From positions 3,596,001-3,660,000 of the forward strand of contig NZ_CP046507.1 in the NCBI RefSeq assembly GCF_009741445.1: 64,000 nt of DNA, written 5' to 3'. The notes below the pieces were generated by a model that ran no database searches, had not been told where the DNA came from, and saw only the letters and a list, made by a program, of their open reading frames with translations. This document shows positions 52,166 through 61,289 of this stretch, piece by piece. The stretch comes from Mycobacterium avium subsp. avium. Its GTDB lineage: Bacteria; Actinomycetota; Actinomycetes; Mycobacteriales; Mycobacteriaceae. A program made the position numbers and the translations under genes. Within the stretch, counting starts at the first letter, position 1; the number at the start of each line of letters is the position of its first letter.

Positions 52166-53834
52166 TTTGCGGATCACCTCCTCGCGGCGTGAGCGTCAGC
52201 GCGTCGAACAGCGCCGCGCTCAGGTCGGGCGCGCGCTGTGCGATGCAGGCGCCGGCGATGCATCGATCGGGACGCAGGAACAGCACCGATTCAGCGTGGA
52301 TGTCGAACCAGGATTTGAGGTCACCGCGCCGGTCGCCGACGACCACGACGTCGGGATCGTCGTGCCCGGTCCAGTGCAACTGTGTGGCCGGGCGCAGCGC
52401 AAAGAAGCGGGCGCCCAAGGCTTTCCAGTTCGCGAATGCCGTCTCGCCGAGGATCTTGCGCGGGTTGTTGTTCCAGCACAGCACGGCGAACCAGGGGCCC
52501 AGCACGTCGTCGAGCAGCACGTCCTGCTGGTCGCGGGTGTCCACCCGCGGCTGGATGAACAGCGTGCCCACCGGGGAGTCGGCCCGGCCGGGGTTGGCGT
52601 GCACGACGGCGCCGTGCTCGTAACGCGGCATGGGCTTGAACCGCATCTCCAGCACATACCGCTTGAGCGTCGGCACGATCGACGCCGAGCGCACCAGCAG
52701 GTCGCGGGCGCCGGCCACCCGGCGGTTGGTGGGTGAGATGACCCGGCCCACCATCGTGGACAGGTCGATCATCGCGCGGGCATGCTTGCGGCGCTCCATG
52801 TCGTAGGTGTCCAGCAGCTTGTCGCCGGCCCGCCCGCTCACCACGGCGGCGAGCTTCCAGCCCAGGTTCGCCGCGTCGCGGATCCCGCTGTTGTAGCCCT
52901 GTCCCTGCCAGACCGGCATCAGGTGCGCGGCGTCGCCGGCCAGCAGCAGCCGGCCTCGGCGGAACTCGCCGGCGATCCGCGAATGGTGGGTGTACACCCG
53001 GCGCCGGATCACGTCGACCCGGTCGGGGTGCGGCACCATCCGGGCCAGCATCCGCGTCAGGAATTCCGGGTCTTCGGCCTGTTCGTCGGACTCGTCGGCG
53101 TGAATCATGAACTCGAAGCGGCGAATTCCGTGCGCGATCGAGATCGAGGCGTACGGACGTTCGGGGTCGGCGCCGACCTCACTGTTGGGATGCCCGAGCG
53201 GATCGTTGGCGATGTCGACCACCAGCCACCGCGTCGACGACGTCGTGCCGTCGAAGGACACCCCCATCACCCGCCGGGTCATGCTGCGCCCGCCGTCGCA
53301 ACCGACGACGTAGCGGGCGCGCAGCCGGGCGGGGTGGCCGTCACCGCCGCCGTCGCCGACATTGCCGCCGTCGGCGCCGAGTTCGACGTTCACCCCGTCG
53401 GCGTCTTCCCGGCAGCCCGTCATCGGGCTGCCCCAGCGCACCTGCACGTGCGCGAACCGGTCCAGTCCGGCCAGCAGTTCGGCGTCGACGAGCGGTTGCA
53501 CGAATCCGTTTCGCTTCGGCCAGCCGAAACGCGCGTCGGGCGGGGCCATTTCGGCGAGCACCCGGCGTTTGGCGTCCATGAACCGCAGGATCTGGTTGGG
53601 CACGGTGTGCGGCAGCACCCGCTCGACAAGCCCGATCGACTGGAAGGTGCGCAGCGCCTCGTCGTCCAGGCCCACCCCGCGCGGGTAGTCGATCAGGGTG
53701 TCCCGCTCCTCGACCACCACGGTGCGGATGCCTTGCAGGCCAAGGATATTGGCGAGCGTCAGGCCGACCGGACCCGCACCCACCACCAGGACGTCGGTGT
53801 CGTGGTCGGTTGCCCGTGGCCCCGGCGCGATCAT
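52092..53834 (-). CDS. mhpA: 3-(3-hydroxyphenyl)propionate hydroxylase (MhpA-like)
   Basis: A 580-aa FAD aromatic hydroxylase that adds a second hydroxyl to a hydroxyphenylpropionate-type substrate using [20 protein letters not shown] is the FAD loop, [12 protein letters not shown] the central DG motif and [18 protein letters not shown] the GD motif. The C-terminal thioredoxin-like domain of MhpA-type proteins is present (residues about 400-560). ATG 53834 overlaps the stop of mhpC. The C-terminal tail is Gly/Ala/Pro-rich and overlaps mhpB. Confidence 0.91.
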   Translation of the reverse strand: MIAPGPRATDHDTDVLVVGAGPVGLTLANILGLQGIRTVVVEERDTLIDYPRGVGLDDEALRTFQSIGLVERVLPHTVPNQILRFMDAKRRVLAEMAPPDARFGWPKRNGFVQPLVDAELLAGLDRFAHVQVRWGSPMTGCREDADGVNVELGADGGNVGDGGGDGHPARLRARYVVGCDGGRSMTRRVMGVSFDGTTSSTRWLVVDIANDPLGHPNSEVGADPERPYASISIAHGIRRFEFMIHADESDEQAEDPEFLTRMLARMVPHPDRVDVIRRRVYTHHSRIAGEFRRGRLLLAGDAAHLMPVWQGQGYNSGIRDAANLGWKLAAVVSGRAGDKLLDTYDMERRKHARAMIDLSTMVGRVISPTNRRVAGARDLLVRSASIVPTLKRYVLEMRFKPMPRYEHGAVVHANPGRADSPVGTLFIQPRVDTRDQQDVLLDDVLGPWFAVLCWNNNPRKILGETAFANWKALGARFFALRPATQLHWTGHDDPDVVVVGDRRGDLKSWFDIHAESVLFLRPDRCIAGACIAQRAPDLSAALFDALTLTPRGGDPQSGTGSVLYVAQPAPESSGAVAGPA

Positions 53835-54697
53835 CAGCGGCCCAGCAGGAAATCGAGATGCAGCCGATTGAACGTCTTGGCGTCCTCGTACTGCGGCCAA
53901 TGACCGCAGCCGGGCATCACTTCGAAACGCGCGCCCGGAATCATCGACGCGATGCGGCGGCCCTCGCTGACATCGGCGGTCGGGTCGTCGCTTGTCCACA
54001 ACACCAGCGTCGGCGCGATGATCGAGCCGTATTCGGCCGGGCCCAGAATGTTGCGCGCCCGAATCTCGGGGTCCTGCAACGCCATGATGTCGCGCATGGC
54101 GGCGACGAACCCCGGTTGGCGGTAGACGCGCTGGCGGCTGGCGACCAGGTCGTCGTAGTCGCGGGACTTGTCGGCCATCAGCCATTTGATCCGCGCTTGC
54201 ACCGTCTCCCAGGTGGGGTTTTCGGCGGCGGCCATCGACAGCGCGATAATCCGTTGCATCACAACGGGATCGGCCTGCGACCCGCCGGCGGTGTTGAGGA
54301 CCAGCCGGTCTACCACGTCGGGATGGTCGATGGCCGCGCGGGCGGCCACCCAGCCGCCCAGGGATTCGCCGCTGATGCTGGCGCGCTCGACACCGATGGT
54401 GCGCAGCACGGTCATCAGGTGCTCGACGTAGTGGCGGACCTCCAGCGGATGGCCGGGCTTGTCGGTGTAGCCGTGGCCCAGCATGTCGATCGACCAGGTC
54501 CAGAAATGGTCGGCGTGCGCGGCCAGGTTGCGGACGTACGCCTCGGCGTGACCGCCGGACCCGTGCAACAGGACCAGCACGGGCTTGCCGGGATCGCCGG
54601 CGCGCAGGTAGCGGGTCCGGATGCCGCCGGCATCGAGGTAGCCCTGCTCGAACGCGACGCCCTGGAGGTCACTCCATATGCTCTCGAACTCCGCCAC
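53834..54697 (-). CDS. mhpC: 2-hydroxy-6-ketonona-2,4-dienedioate hydrolase (MhpC-like)
   Basis: A 287-aa alpha/beta hydrolase of the C-C bond hydrolase class, acting on the ring-fission product of Mhp[13 protein letters not shown] is the oxyanion loop, Ser112 in [11 protein letters not shown] the nucleophile, Asp in WTSDDPTA and His266 in GCGHWPQY complete the triad. First gene of the minus-strand mhp run, divergent from the IclR regulator. The order mhpC-A-B with overlapping starts indicates one operon. Confidence 0.9.
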   Translation of the reverse strand: MAEFESIWSDLQGVAFEQGYLDAGGIRTRYLRAGDPGKPVLVLLHGSGGHAEAYVRNLAAHADHFWTWSIDMLGHGYTDKPGHPLEVRHYVEHLMTVLRTIGVERASISGESLGGWVAARAAIDHPDVVDRLVLNTAGGSQADPVVMQRIIALSMAAAENPTWETVQARIKWLMADKSRDYDDLVASRQRVYRQPGFVAAMRDIMALQDPEIRARNILGPAEYGSIIAPTLVLWTSDDPTADVSEGRRIASMIPGARFEVMPGCGHWPQYEDAKTFNRLHLDFLLGR

Positions 54698-54752
54698 GGT
54701 TCCGTCCGGCCTCCAGATCGGGGAAATCTCGTTCTCGTTTTCGACCTACGTG

Positions 54753-54769
54753 TGTGCTAATATCGCACA
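54753..54769. promoter_or_regulatory. TGTGC-N7-GCACA palindrome, candidate IclR operator
   Basis: A perfect 5-bp inverted repeat with an AT-rich centre (TAATATC) in the 125-bp gap between the divergent mhpC and IclR genes. It is placed to control both directions. A short AGAGC-TTC-GCTCT hairpin follows at 54788-54800 in the IclR leader. Confidence 0.5.
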
Positions 54770-54822
54770 GTGACGTGCGCTATATATAGAGCTTCGCTCT
54801 CACGGGAAGGTCTGTCAAGGCT

Positions 54823-55500
54823 GTGACGGATTCTGGGACCGGTTCGCAGACCCTGGCCAGGGGTCTGACCGCGCTGCAGATGGTGGCGGATGCCCCCGCC
54901 GGACTCACGGTGCAGCAGCTTGCCGATCAGGTCGGCGTGCATCGCACGATCGCCTACCGGTTGCTGACGACGTTGGCGGAGTTCCGGCTGGTGGCCAAGG
55001 GCGAGGACGGCCGCTACCGCCCCGCGGCCGGTCTGGCCGTGCTCGGCGCGTCCTTCGACCGCAACGTGCGGCAGCTGTGCCTGCCGACGCTGCGCGCGCT
55101 GGCCGACGAGCTGGGCACCACGGTGTCCCTGCTCGTTGCCGAGGGCGACCAGCAGGTGGCGATCGCGGTGATCGTCCCCAGCCACGTCGCCTACCAGCTG
55201 TCCTTTCACGAAGGCAGCCGGTACCCGCTCGACCGCGGCGCCGCCGGCATCGCCCTGCTCGCGTGCATGCCGCCGCGGCCGGGGGAACGTGAGCTGGTGT
55301 CGCGGGCACGCGAGCGTGGTTGGGTGACGACGTACGGCGAGATCGAACCGAACACCTACGGCCTGGCCGTCGGTGTGCGCCGCCCGGCGCCGTCTCCACC
55401 CACCTGTATCAACCTCATCTCGCACCGCGAAGACGTCGTGATGCGCGGCAAGGATGCGGTCATGCGGGCCGCGGAGCAGTTATCAAAGCTGTTGAGCTGA
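54823..55500 (+). CDS. IclR-family transcriptional regulator (MhpR-like)
   Basis: A 225-aa regulator. The winged helix reads LTVQQLADQVGVHRTIAYRLLTTL and is followed by the effector domain (LPTLRALADELGTTVSLLV, YPLDRGAAGIALLA). The C-terminal domain is shorter than usual and ends VMRAAEQLSKLLS. In E. coli the mhp operon is activated by the IclR-type MhpR with a hydroxyphenylpropionate effector; the divergent position suggests the same here. GTG start. Confidence 0.88.
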   Translation: MTDSGTGSQTLARGLTALQMVADAPAGLTVQQLADQVGVHRTIAYRLLTTLAEFRLVAKGEDGRYRPAAGLAVLGASFDRNVRQLCLPTLRALADELGTTVSLLVAEGDQQVAIAVIVPSHVAYQLSFHEGSRYPLDRGAAGIALLACMPPRPGERELVSRARERGWVTTYGEIEPNTYGLAVGVRRPAPSPPTCINLISHREDVVMRGKDAVMRAAEQLSKLLS

Positions 55501-55514
55501 AGGGATTGCAGTCC

Positions 55515-57131
55515 ATGTCATGGGACCACGAAGTCGACGTCGTCGTGCTCGGCAGTGGCGGCGCCGGTCTCACCGCCGCGCTGACCGCGGCCGTGGCGGG
55601 CGCCTCGGTGCAGGTTTACGAGAAGGCACCGACCGTCGGCGGCACCACCGCCGTGTCCGGCGGCATCGTGTGGATACCGGCCCACAACCGTTGTCCCGAC
55701 GGGGAATTGACGGCCGCCGACGCGTTGAAGTATCTGCGCGCGCAGTCCCTCGGTTCGATGGACGACGAGTTGGTCGAGACGTTCGTGCGCACCGGCCCGG
55801 CGATGCTCGACTTCATCGAGGCGCACAGCGGCCTTCACTTCGAGATCGCGACCGGCTTCCCCGACTACCGGCCCGAGCTGCCGGGAGGTCGCCCCAGGGG
55901 TGGCCGATCGCTGAGCGCGGTGCCCTTCGACCTTGCCCGACTGGGCGAATGGGCAACGCGGATAACGTCTTTCCCTGCCGACTGGTCCAACGTCGGGTTC
56001 GACGCCGAGACCCGGGCGCGGCTGCACACCGCGATCGACGAACGAACAGGTCACCTGTGCGTGGCCGGCACCGCGCTGATCGCCGGCCTGCTCAAGGGCC
56101 TGCTGGACCTCGGGGTGACGCCGCGGGTGAACGCGCGGGCCGAAGAGCTCGTCGCCGAGGACGGGGAGATCACCGGGGTGCGCATCGCCTCGGCCGAGGG
56201 CCGCATCGGCGTTCGCGCGCGGCGCGGAGTCATCCTGGGCACGGGCGGTTTCGAGTGGGATCCCGTTCTGGTGCAGGCGTTTCTGCGCGGCCCCATGCAT
56301 GGCGCGGTCTCGCCACCCAACAACACCGGGGACGGGCTGCGGATGGCGATGGCGCACGGCGCGGATCTGGCCAACATGGGCGAAGCGTGGTGGGTGCCCA
56401 TCGTCCAGATCCCGGGCGACACCATCGACGGCAAGCCGCGCAGCCGCAGTGTGCGGCTGGAAAGGACGCGGCCGCGCAGCATCATCGTCAACGCGGCGGG
56501 CCGCCGCTTCGTCAACGAGGCGTGCGACTACAACTCGATGGCCGGCGCGTTCCACTACCTGGATCCGCGCGGCGGATACGTCAACGACCGCGGGTGGATG
56601 GTGTTCGACTCGGTTCACCTGCAGCGCTACGGATTCCTGGGTGTCGAACCGGGACAACCGGTTCCGGACTGGTTCTGCGAGTCGGCAGATCTCGCCGAGC
56701 TGGCCGCCAAGACCGGTATCGACGCCGACGGATTGACCCGCACCGTCGAGAACTGGAACCGGTATGTGGCGGCCGGCGTCGACCCCGACTTCGGCCGCGG
56801 CTCCAGTGCCTACGACGGCTACTGGGGCGACGACGGCGCGGCCACTCAGGCGGGCAAGACGCTCGGGCCGATCGACACCGCCCCGTATTACGCGGTGCCG
56901 GTGAGCATCGGCGCGATGGGCACCAAGGGCGGCCCGCGCACCGATCGCGACGCGCGCGTGCTGCATGTGGGCGGTGAGCCGATCCCGGGCCTCTTCGCCG
57001 CGGGCAACGCGATGGGCGGGGTGACCGGACGCGCGTACGGCGGCGCCGGCGGAACACTTGGCCCGGCAATGGTTTTCGGGTACCGCGCCGGCCACGCCGC
57101 GGCCACCGGCAAATCGGTCGACTTGCAATAG
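55515..57131 (+). CDS. KstD-like FAD-dependent dehydrogenase
   Basis: A 538-aa flavoprotein, second of its kind in the window. The FAD loop VVVLGSGGAGLTAALTA, SGGIVWIPAHN and the end YGGAGGTLGPAMVFGYRAGH match the fumarate reductase/KstD family. It starts at ATG 55515, 14 bp after the IclR stop and behind AAGGG, so it is probably co-transcribed with the regulator. It may desaturate a ring ketone feeding the mhp-type pathway. Confidence 0.89.
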   Translation: MSWDHEVDVVVLGSGGAGLTAALTAAVAGASVQVYEKAPTVGGTTAVSGGIVWIPAHNRCPDGELTAADALKYLRAQSLGSMDDELVETFVRTGPAMLDFIEAHSGLHFEIATGFPDYRPELPGGRPRGGRSLSAVPFDLARLGEWATRITSFPADWSNVGFDAETRARLHTAIDERTGHLCVAGTALIAGLLKGLLDLGVTPRVNARAEELVAEDGEITGVRIASAEGRIGVRARRGVILGTGGFEWDPVLVQAFLRGPMHGAVSPPNNTGDGLRMAMAHGADLANMGEAWWVPIVQIPGDTIDGKPRSRSVRLERTRPRSIIVNAAGRRFVNEACDYNSMAGAFHYLDPRGGYVNDRGWMVFDSVHLQRYGFLGVEPGQPVPDWFCESADLAELAAKTGIDADGLTRTVENWNRYVAAGVDPDFGRGSSAYDGYWGDDGAATQAGKTLGPIDTAPYYAVPVSIGAMGTKGGPRTDRDARVLHVGGEPIPGLFAAGNAMGGVTGRAYGGAGGTLGPAMVFGYRAGHAAATGKSVDLQ

Positions 57132-57140
57132 CGGCGGCTT

Positions 57141-57155
57141 GGGCGCTTCGCGCCC
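57141..57155 (+). terminator. GGGCGC-TTC-GCGCCC hairpin after the KstD-like gene
   Basis: A 6-bp perfect GC stem with a 3-base loop, 9 bp after the TAG. No T-run follows, but the position fits a terminator between convergent genes. The sequence CGCTTCGCGCC repeats with changes to 57210. Confidence 0.5.
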
Positions 57156-57204
57156 CCGCTTCGCGCCGAGCGAGTGGGCCCGGTTTCGCGCCCCCGCTGC
57201 GCGC

Positions 57205-57262
57205 CGAGCGTGGGCCTTACGTCCCGAAACTGCCGGCTGGACGACCATAGGCCCCACGCTCG
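57205..57262. repeat. Large inverted repeat between convergent genes
   Basis: CGAGCGTGGGCC (57205-57216) pairs with GGCCCCACGCTCG (57250-57262), one bulged base, across a 33-base loop. It may be a bidirectional terminator, an interspersed palindrome or a small structured RNA; the sequence alone cannot tell. The rest of the 256-bp gap holds nothing recognisable. Confidence 0.55.
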
Positions 57263-57387
57263 ACGGGGAATCGCGGTGCGGTGAGCGGCAACCGATAGCG
57301 CCGGTGCTAGCGCAATCCAAACTCACTTCATGCCAGCCAAATTGGTGCGCACGTGACCAATGTGACCCGCAGCAGCGATCGGCGCGG

Positions 57388-58665
57388 TTAGTTTCTCAGC
57401 GGTACCTCGACGCACACGTGTGTGCCCACCGGAACATCCAGGAATACCAGCTCTCCCCCGGCGGCCTCCACCCGGGCGCGATGCGAGGCCAGCCCGATGT
57501 GCCCCTCGCCCAAGCGGCGCGCCACCGTCTCCTGGTTGAAGCCCACGCCGTCGTCGACGACGTGCAGGACGCACGTCCCGTCGGTGCGGCCGAGCATGAT
57601 CGCCGCGGTGCGGGCCCGCGAATGCTGCACGACGTTGGACAGCAGCTCGCGCACCACGCCGAACACCACCGCGTCGATGGCGCTGCGCCCCGAATAGTCG
57701 ATGTCGGTGGAGATTTCGATCCCGGACCGCTGCGCGGTGAATTCGGCCAGCTGCTGCACGGCAGCACCCAGCCCGACCTGTTCGAGCACCGCGGGATGCA
57801 GCTCGAACGTCGCCTGCCGCAACCGCTCCGAGGCCAGCTGCAGACCGGCCAGCGCCCGGCCGATACGTTCGTCATCGGGCACGGCCGCATCCAGCTCGAC
57901 GAGCTCTTGGCGCACCGCCAGGATGTCTTGCAGCGGCCCGTCGTGAATGAACTCCGAGATCCTGCGCTGGGACACATCCGACGCGTTCATGGTCTGGGCG
58001 AGCAATTCCTCCCGCAACGCGCTGAGCCCGGCCACCGAGCGGGTATGGCGCTCCTCGATGCGCACCACCAAAAATGCCGCACAACAGAGAAAGCCGTAGA
58101 GCAGGAACCGAAAACCCGCCTCCGGCAAACGCACCGAGCTCGACATCACCGGATCTTGCAGCACGGCAATCGCGAACCCGAGCATGGAGAAGATCAGCAC
58201 CACGGCCGCCCGGCGGGAGGAGACGTCGAGTCCCAACAGGACCGGCAGCATGGCCATGATGAGCAGCGGATAGATCCCGTTGGTGGACAGCAGCTGAAAG
58301 ATGGTCAACGCCATGATGTCGACGACCGTGAACGCGAACGGCTCCAGCCGGCCGACCCCGGCCAATCTGCCGATCCTGATCCAGCGGCGAAACGACGCGA
58401 ACGCGAGCGCCACAGCACCGAGGGCGATGATTCCGTACAGCAGGATCAACACGCTTTCCTGCGGCCACTCGGATCGGGCGGTGCCGATGATCATCGCCGC
58501 GACCATCAGGCCCACCACGCCGACCCGCAGCACCGAGCCGATTCGGTACGAGCGCATTTGGTGAACCGCCCGTACCCGCTCCAGCTCTGCGTCCCCAGCT
58601 ACCGCCACCCGATCACCGTACTCATCCGCGCCGGTCGACCCCAAGCAAACGAGAAGACGACTCAT
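57388..58665 (-). CDS. Sensor histidine kinase, HisKA_3 type
   Basis: A 425-aa membrane kinase. Six hydrophobic segments (about residues 42-61, 72-91, 110-126, 131-146, 152-170, 184-202) form the sensor region with almost no periplasmic domain. The phospho-acceptor is His241 in EFIHDGPLQD, and the ATP site is VVRELLSNVVQHSRA, DDGVGFN and GHIGLASHRARV. It phosphorylates the regulator encoded divergently at 58722. The signal is probably sensed within the membrane. An upstream TTG (58677) is possible. Confidence 0.9.
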   Translation of the reverse strand: MSRLLVCLGSTGADEYGDRVAVAGDAELERVRAVHQMRSYRIGSVLRVGVVGLMVAAMIIGTARSEWPQESVLILLYGIIALGAVALAFASFRRWIRIGRLAGVGRLEPFAFTVVDIMALTIFQLLSTNGIYPLLIMAMLPVLLGLDVSSRRAAVVLIFSMLGFAIAVLQDPVMSSSVRLPEAGFRFLLYGFLCCAAFLVVRIEERHTRSVAGLSALREELLAQTMNASDVSQRRISEFIHDGPLQDILAVRQELVELDAAVPDDERIGRALAGLQLASERLRQATFELHPAVLEQVGLGAAVQQLAEFTAQRSGIEISTDIDYSGRSAIDAVVFGVVRELLSNVVQHSRARTAAIMLGRTDGTCVLHVVDDGVGFNQETVARRLGEGHIGLASHRARVEAAGGELVFLDVPVGTHVCVEVPLRN

Positions 58666-58721
58666 CGGGGCGCCCAATCGTGGCGAACGCCGTTGTTCGG
58701 CAAAGAGCTACACTGTCGGCC

Positions 58722-59375
58722 ATGGCTGACCCGGCTACCCGCGAGACGGTGCGGGTGGTCGTCGCCGACGACCACCCGCTGTTTCGCGAAGGTGTGGTGC
58801 GCGCGCTGGTGTCGAGCGGCGCGGTGAACGTCGTCGGTGAGGCGGAAGACGGTTCTGCGGCACTGGAATTGATCAAGTCGCACCAGCCCGACGTCGCGCT
58901 GCTCGACTACCGGATGCCCGGCATGGACGGCGCCCAGGTGGCCGCGGCGGTGCGCGCCGACGGGCTGGCGACCCGGGTGTTGCTGATCTCGGCGCACGAC
59001 GAATCGGCGATCGTCTACCAGGCGCTGCAGCAGGGTGCGGCCGGGTTCGTGTTGAAGGACTCGACGCGCAGCGAGATCGTCAAGGCCGTGCTCGACTGCG
59101 CGCAGGGCCGCGACGTCGTGGCACCCGCGCTCGTCGGCGGTCTTGCCGCCGAGATCCGCCAGCGCGCGGAACCGACGGGGCCGGTGCTGAGCGCGCGCGA
59201 GCGCGAGGTGCTCCACCGGATCGCGCGCGGTCAAAGCATCCCCGCGATCGCGGGCGAGCTCTACGTGGCGCCGTCGACGGTCAAGACCCACGTGCAACGC
59301 CTCTACGAGAAGCTGGGGGTCAGCGACCGCGCGGCCGCCGTCGCCGAGGCAATGCGCCAAGGTCTGCTCAGCTAG
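58722..59375 (+). CDS. NarL/LuxR-type response regulator
   Basis: A 217-aa regulator: receiver domain with D16-D17, phospho-acceptor D62 in LLDYRMPGMDG and Lys in FVLKDST, then a GerE helix-turn-helix (LSAREREVLHRIARG, IAGELYVAPSTVKTHVQRLYEKLGV). ATG 58722. It is divergent from its kinase with a 56-bp gap between starts, so the promoters overlap. Its targets are not identifiable from the window; no repeated site is obvious nearby. Confidence 0.92.
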   Translation: MADPATRETVRVVVADDHPLFREGVVRALVSSGAVNVVGEAEDGSAALELIKSHQPDVALLDYRMPGMDGAQVAAAVRADGLATRVLLISAHDESAIVYQALQQGAAGFVLKDSTRSEIVKAVLDCAQGRDVVAPALVGGLAAEIRQRAEPTGPVLSAREREVLHRIARGQSIPAIAGELYVAPSTVKTHVQRLYEKLGVSDRAAAVAEAMRQGLLS

Positions 59376-60261
59376 CAGCCGACCAGCGGTCGGGTGCGCT
59401 CACCGCATCGGACCGCCGCGCTCGCACCAGCGCTTTCGCGCACGCCATCGCCTCGGCCACCAGATGCCGGGCTCCGCGTTCGACCTCCACGAGCCGGTCG
59501 GGGTCGACCCCGTCGGCCATCAGCTGCCGTCGCGCCAGGACCAGCGGGTCGATGGCGACGGGGTGGTTCGTCCGGTAGGTGATGGCCTCGACCAGGCTTG
59601 GCCCGTCGCCGGCGCTGGCGTGCCGTACCGCTTGGCCCACCGAATCACCCACGGCCACAACGTCTCTGCCGTCGACCAACGCCATGGGCATCGTCTCGGA
59701 CCGGTAGGCGCACCGCCGGGCATCCGGCCCGCCGCGGACATTCTGCACGACGAACACCACCGGCAACCGCCACGACGCGGCGATCTTTGCGGCCGTGGCG
59801 AACTCGACGGAGTGCGTGTCACTACCCGCGATGGCACACAGCGTGACCCTGCCGTCACCGGCCATCCGCTGAGCGTTGGCGTCGCCGAGCGCAAACAGGG
59901 TCGATTGCCCCAACGCGCTTTCGTTGGCCAGCGCCTGCTTCCAGTCAGCCGCACCGCTTTTCCGCGATCCGCCGGCGCCTCCGCGCGTGGTTCCGAGCAA
60001 TTCCGCGATCGCCGGGCCCAGCGGCAGGCCCAGGCCGATCTGCTGGGCGTGCCGGAATCGCGGGGTGGTCGCGTTGACCAGGTCTCCCGGTCGAAGTGCG
60101 GCGACGGCCCCGACAGCGACCGCCTCCTGCCCGAAGTCCACCGGCGCGTCGTCGTCGACCGCGGCGCCGACGGCTGATTCGTCCAGCGCCATGTCGAGCA
60201 GCCGCAAGACCCACATCCGGCGGTAGGGCTCCAGCCGGTCGTCGTGTTCGGGTGCTGTCAT
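59368..60261 (-). CDS. E1-alpha-like (thiamine-diphosphate dehydrogenase) orphan with altered motif
   Basis: A 297-aa homologue of the alpha subunit of pyruvate/branched-chain keto acid dehydrogenase E1. Recognisable parts are FGQEAVAVGAVAALRPGD, RFRHAQQIGLGLPL and SWRLPVVFVVQNVRG. The thiamine-diphosphate motif GDG...N reads GSDTHSVEF, and no E1-beta or E2 gene is adjacent. It may be a degraded or repurposed subunit. It overlaps the response regulator end by 8 bp (convergent). ATG 60261. Confidence 0.78.
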   Translation of the reverse strand: MTAPEHDDRLEPYRRMWVLRLLDMALDESAVGAAVDDDAPVDFGQEAVAVGAVAALRPGDLVNATTPRFRHAQQIGLGLPLGPAIAELLGTTRGGAGGSRKSGAADWKQALANESALGQSTLFALGDANAQRMAGDGRVTLCAIAGSDTHSVEFATAAKIAASWRLPVVFVVQNVRGGPDARRCAYRSETMPMALVDGRDVVAVGDSVGQAVRHASAGDGPSLVEAITYRTNHPVAIDPLVLARRQLMADGVDPDRLVEVERGARHLVAEAMACAKALVRARRSDAVSAPDRWSAAS

Positions 60262-60394
60262 GTGCCGGACCTCCTGAGTCGCAAGCGATTTGCTTGGTCC
60301 TCAAGGTAGGGGGATGGCCCGCGGCGCGCCTCCGCCGATCGGTCCGCAAACGTGATGAATGCCGGTTCCCCCGATTGGGGGACACCGCTGGCGG

Positions 60395-61282
60395 TCAGTC
60401 CGTCTCGGTCCTCGACGGCGAGAGCAGCCGGTCGGCGGCGGTGTAGGGATCCTGGGTGCCGTCGACGACGGCCTCGGCGAGCCGGTCGAGGGCCGGCTGG
60501 GTGCGCAGCCGGGTCTGCGCCAGCGACAGGATCTGGGCCCGGGCGCGCGCCAGTCGACGGGCGCGGCTGTCGGTGCGGCGATGGTCCTCGATGGCCGCCA
60601 TCAGGTCCTCGATGCCCTCGCCCCGGGCGGCGATCAACGACACGATGGGGGCGCTGGTTTCGGCACGAAGATCCCGGACCGTCTGCTCGGCGCCGTCGCG
60701 GTCCGCCTTGTTGACGGCCACGATGTCGGCGACCTCCAACACCCCCGCCTTGGCGGCCTGGACCGCGTCGCCGGCACCGGGATTGAGGATGACGACGGTC
60801 GGGTCGGCCACGGCGGCGATCTCGATCTCGGACTGGCCCACCCCGACCGTCTCGAGCAGGACGACGTCGTAGCCGATCGCCGCCAACAGCCGGATGGCCG
60901 CCGGAACCGCGGCGGCCAGGCCGCCGAGATGCCCGCGGGTCGCCACGGAGCGGATCAGCACGTCGGAGTCGTTGATATGCGCGGCCATTCGGATCCGGTC
61001 GCCCAGCAGCGCGCCCCCGCTGAACGGCGACGACGGGTCCACCGCCAGCACCGCCACCCGGCATCCGCGTCGGCGGTAGGCGCCGACCAGGGCGGCCACC
61101 GTCGTCGACTTCCCCGCACCCGGCGGTCCGGTGATGCCGATCACCGGGCCCGTGTCGCGGGGCGCGGGACCGATCGCCGTCAAGACCTCGTCGCGCTGCT
61201 CGCCCTCCACGAGGCTGAGCAGCCGACCGGCCGCCCGGGGAGATCCGTTGCGCGCTCGGTCGATCAGCTCTCCGATGGTCAT
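60395..61282 (-). CDS. MeaB-family GTPase
   Basis: A 295-aa P-loop GTPase of the MeaB/ArgK family, metallochaperones that protect B12-dependent acyl-CoA mutases. Walker A is GPPGAGKSTTVAALV, followed by VDPSSPFSGGALLGDRIRM, the switch ETVGVGQSEIEIA and NKADRDGAE. It is shorter at the N-terminus than the usual 320-330 aa. No mutase gene lies in the window; it follows a thiolase by 7 bp and is probably co-transcribed with it. Confidence 0.9.
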   Translation of the reverse strand: MTIGELIDRARNGSPRAAGRLLSLVEGEQRDEVLTAIGPAPRDTGPVIGITGPPGAGKSTTVAALVGAYRRRGCRVAVLAVDPSSPFSGGALLGDRIRMAAHINDSDVLIRSVATRGHLGGLAAAVPAAIRLLAAIGYDVVLLETVGVGQSEIEIAAVADPTVVILNPGAGDAVQAAKAGVLEVADIVAVNKADRDGAEQTVRDLRAETSAPIVSLIAARGEGIEDLMAAIEDHRRTDSRARRLARARAQILSLAQTRLRTQPALDRLAEAVVDGTQDPYTAADRLLSPSRTETD

Positions 61283-61289
61283 GTGCGCA

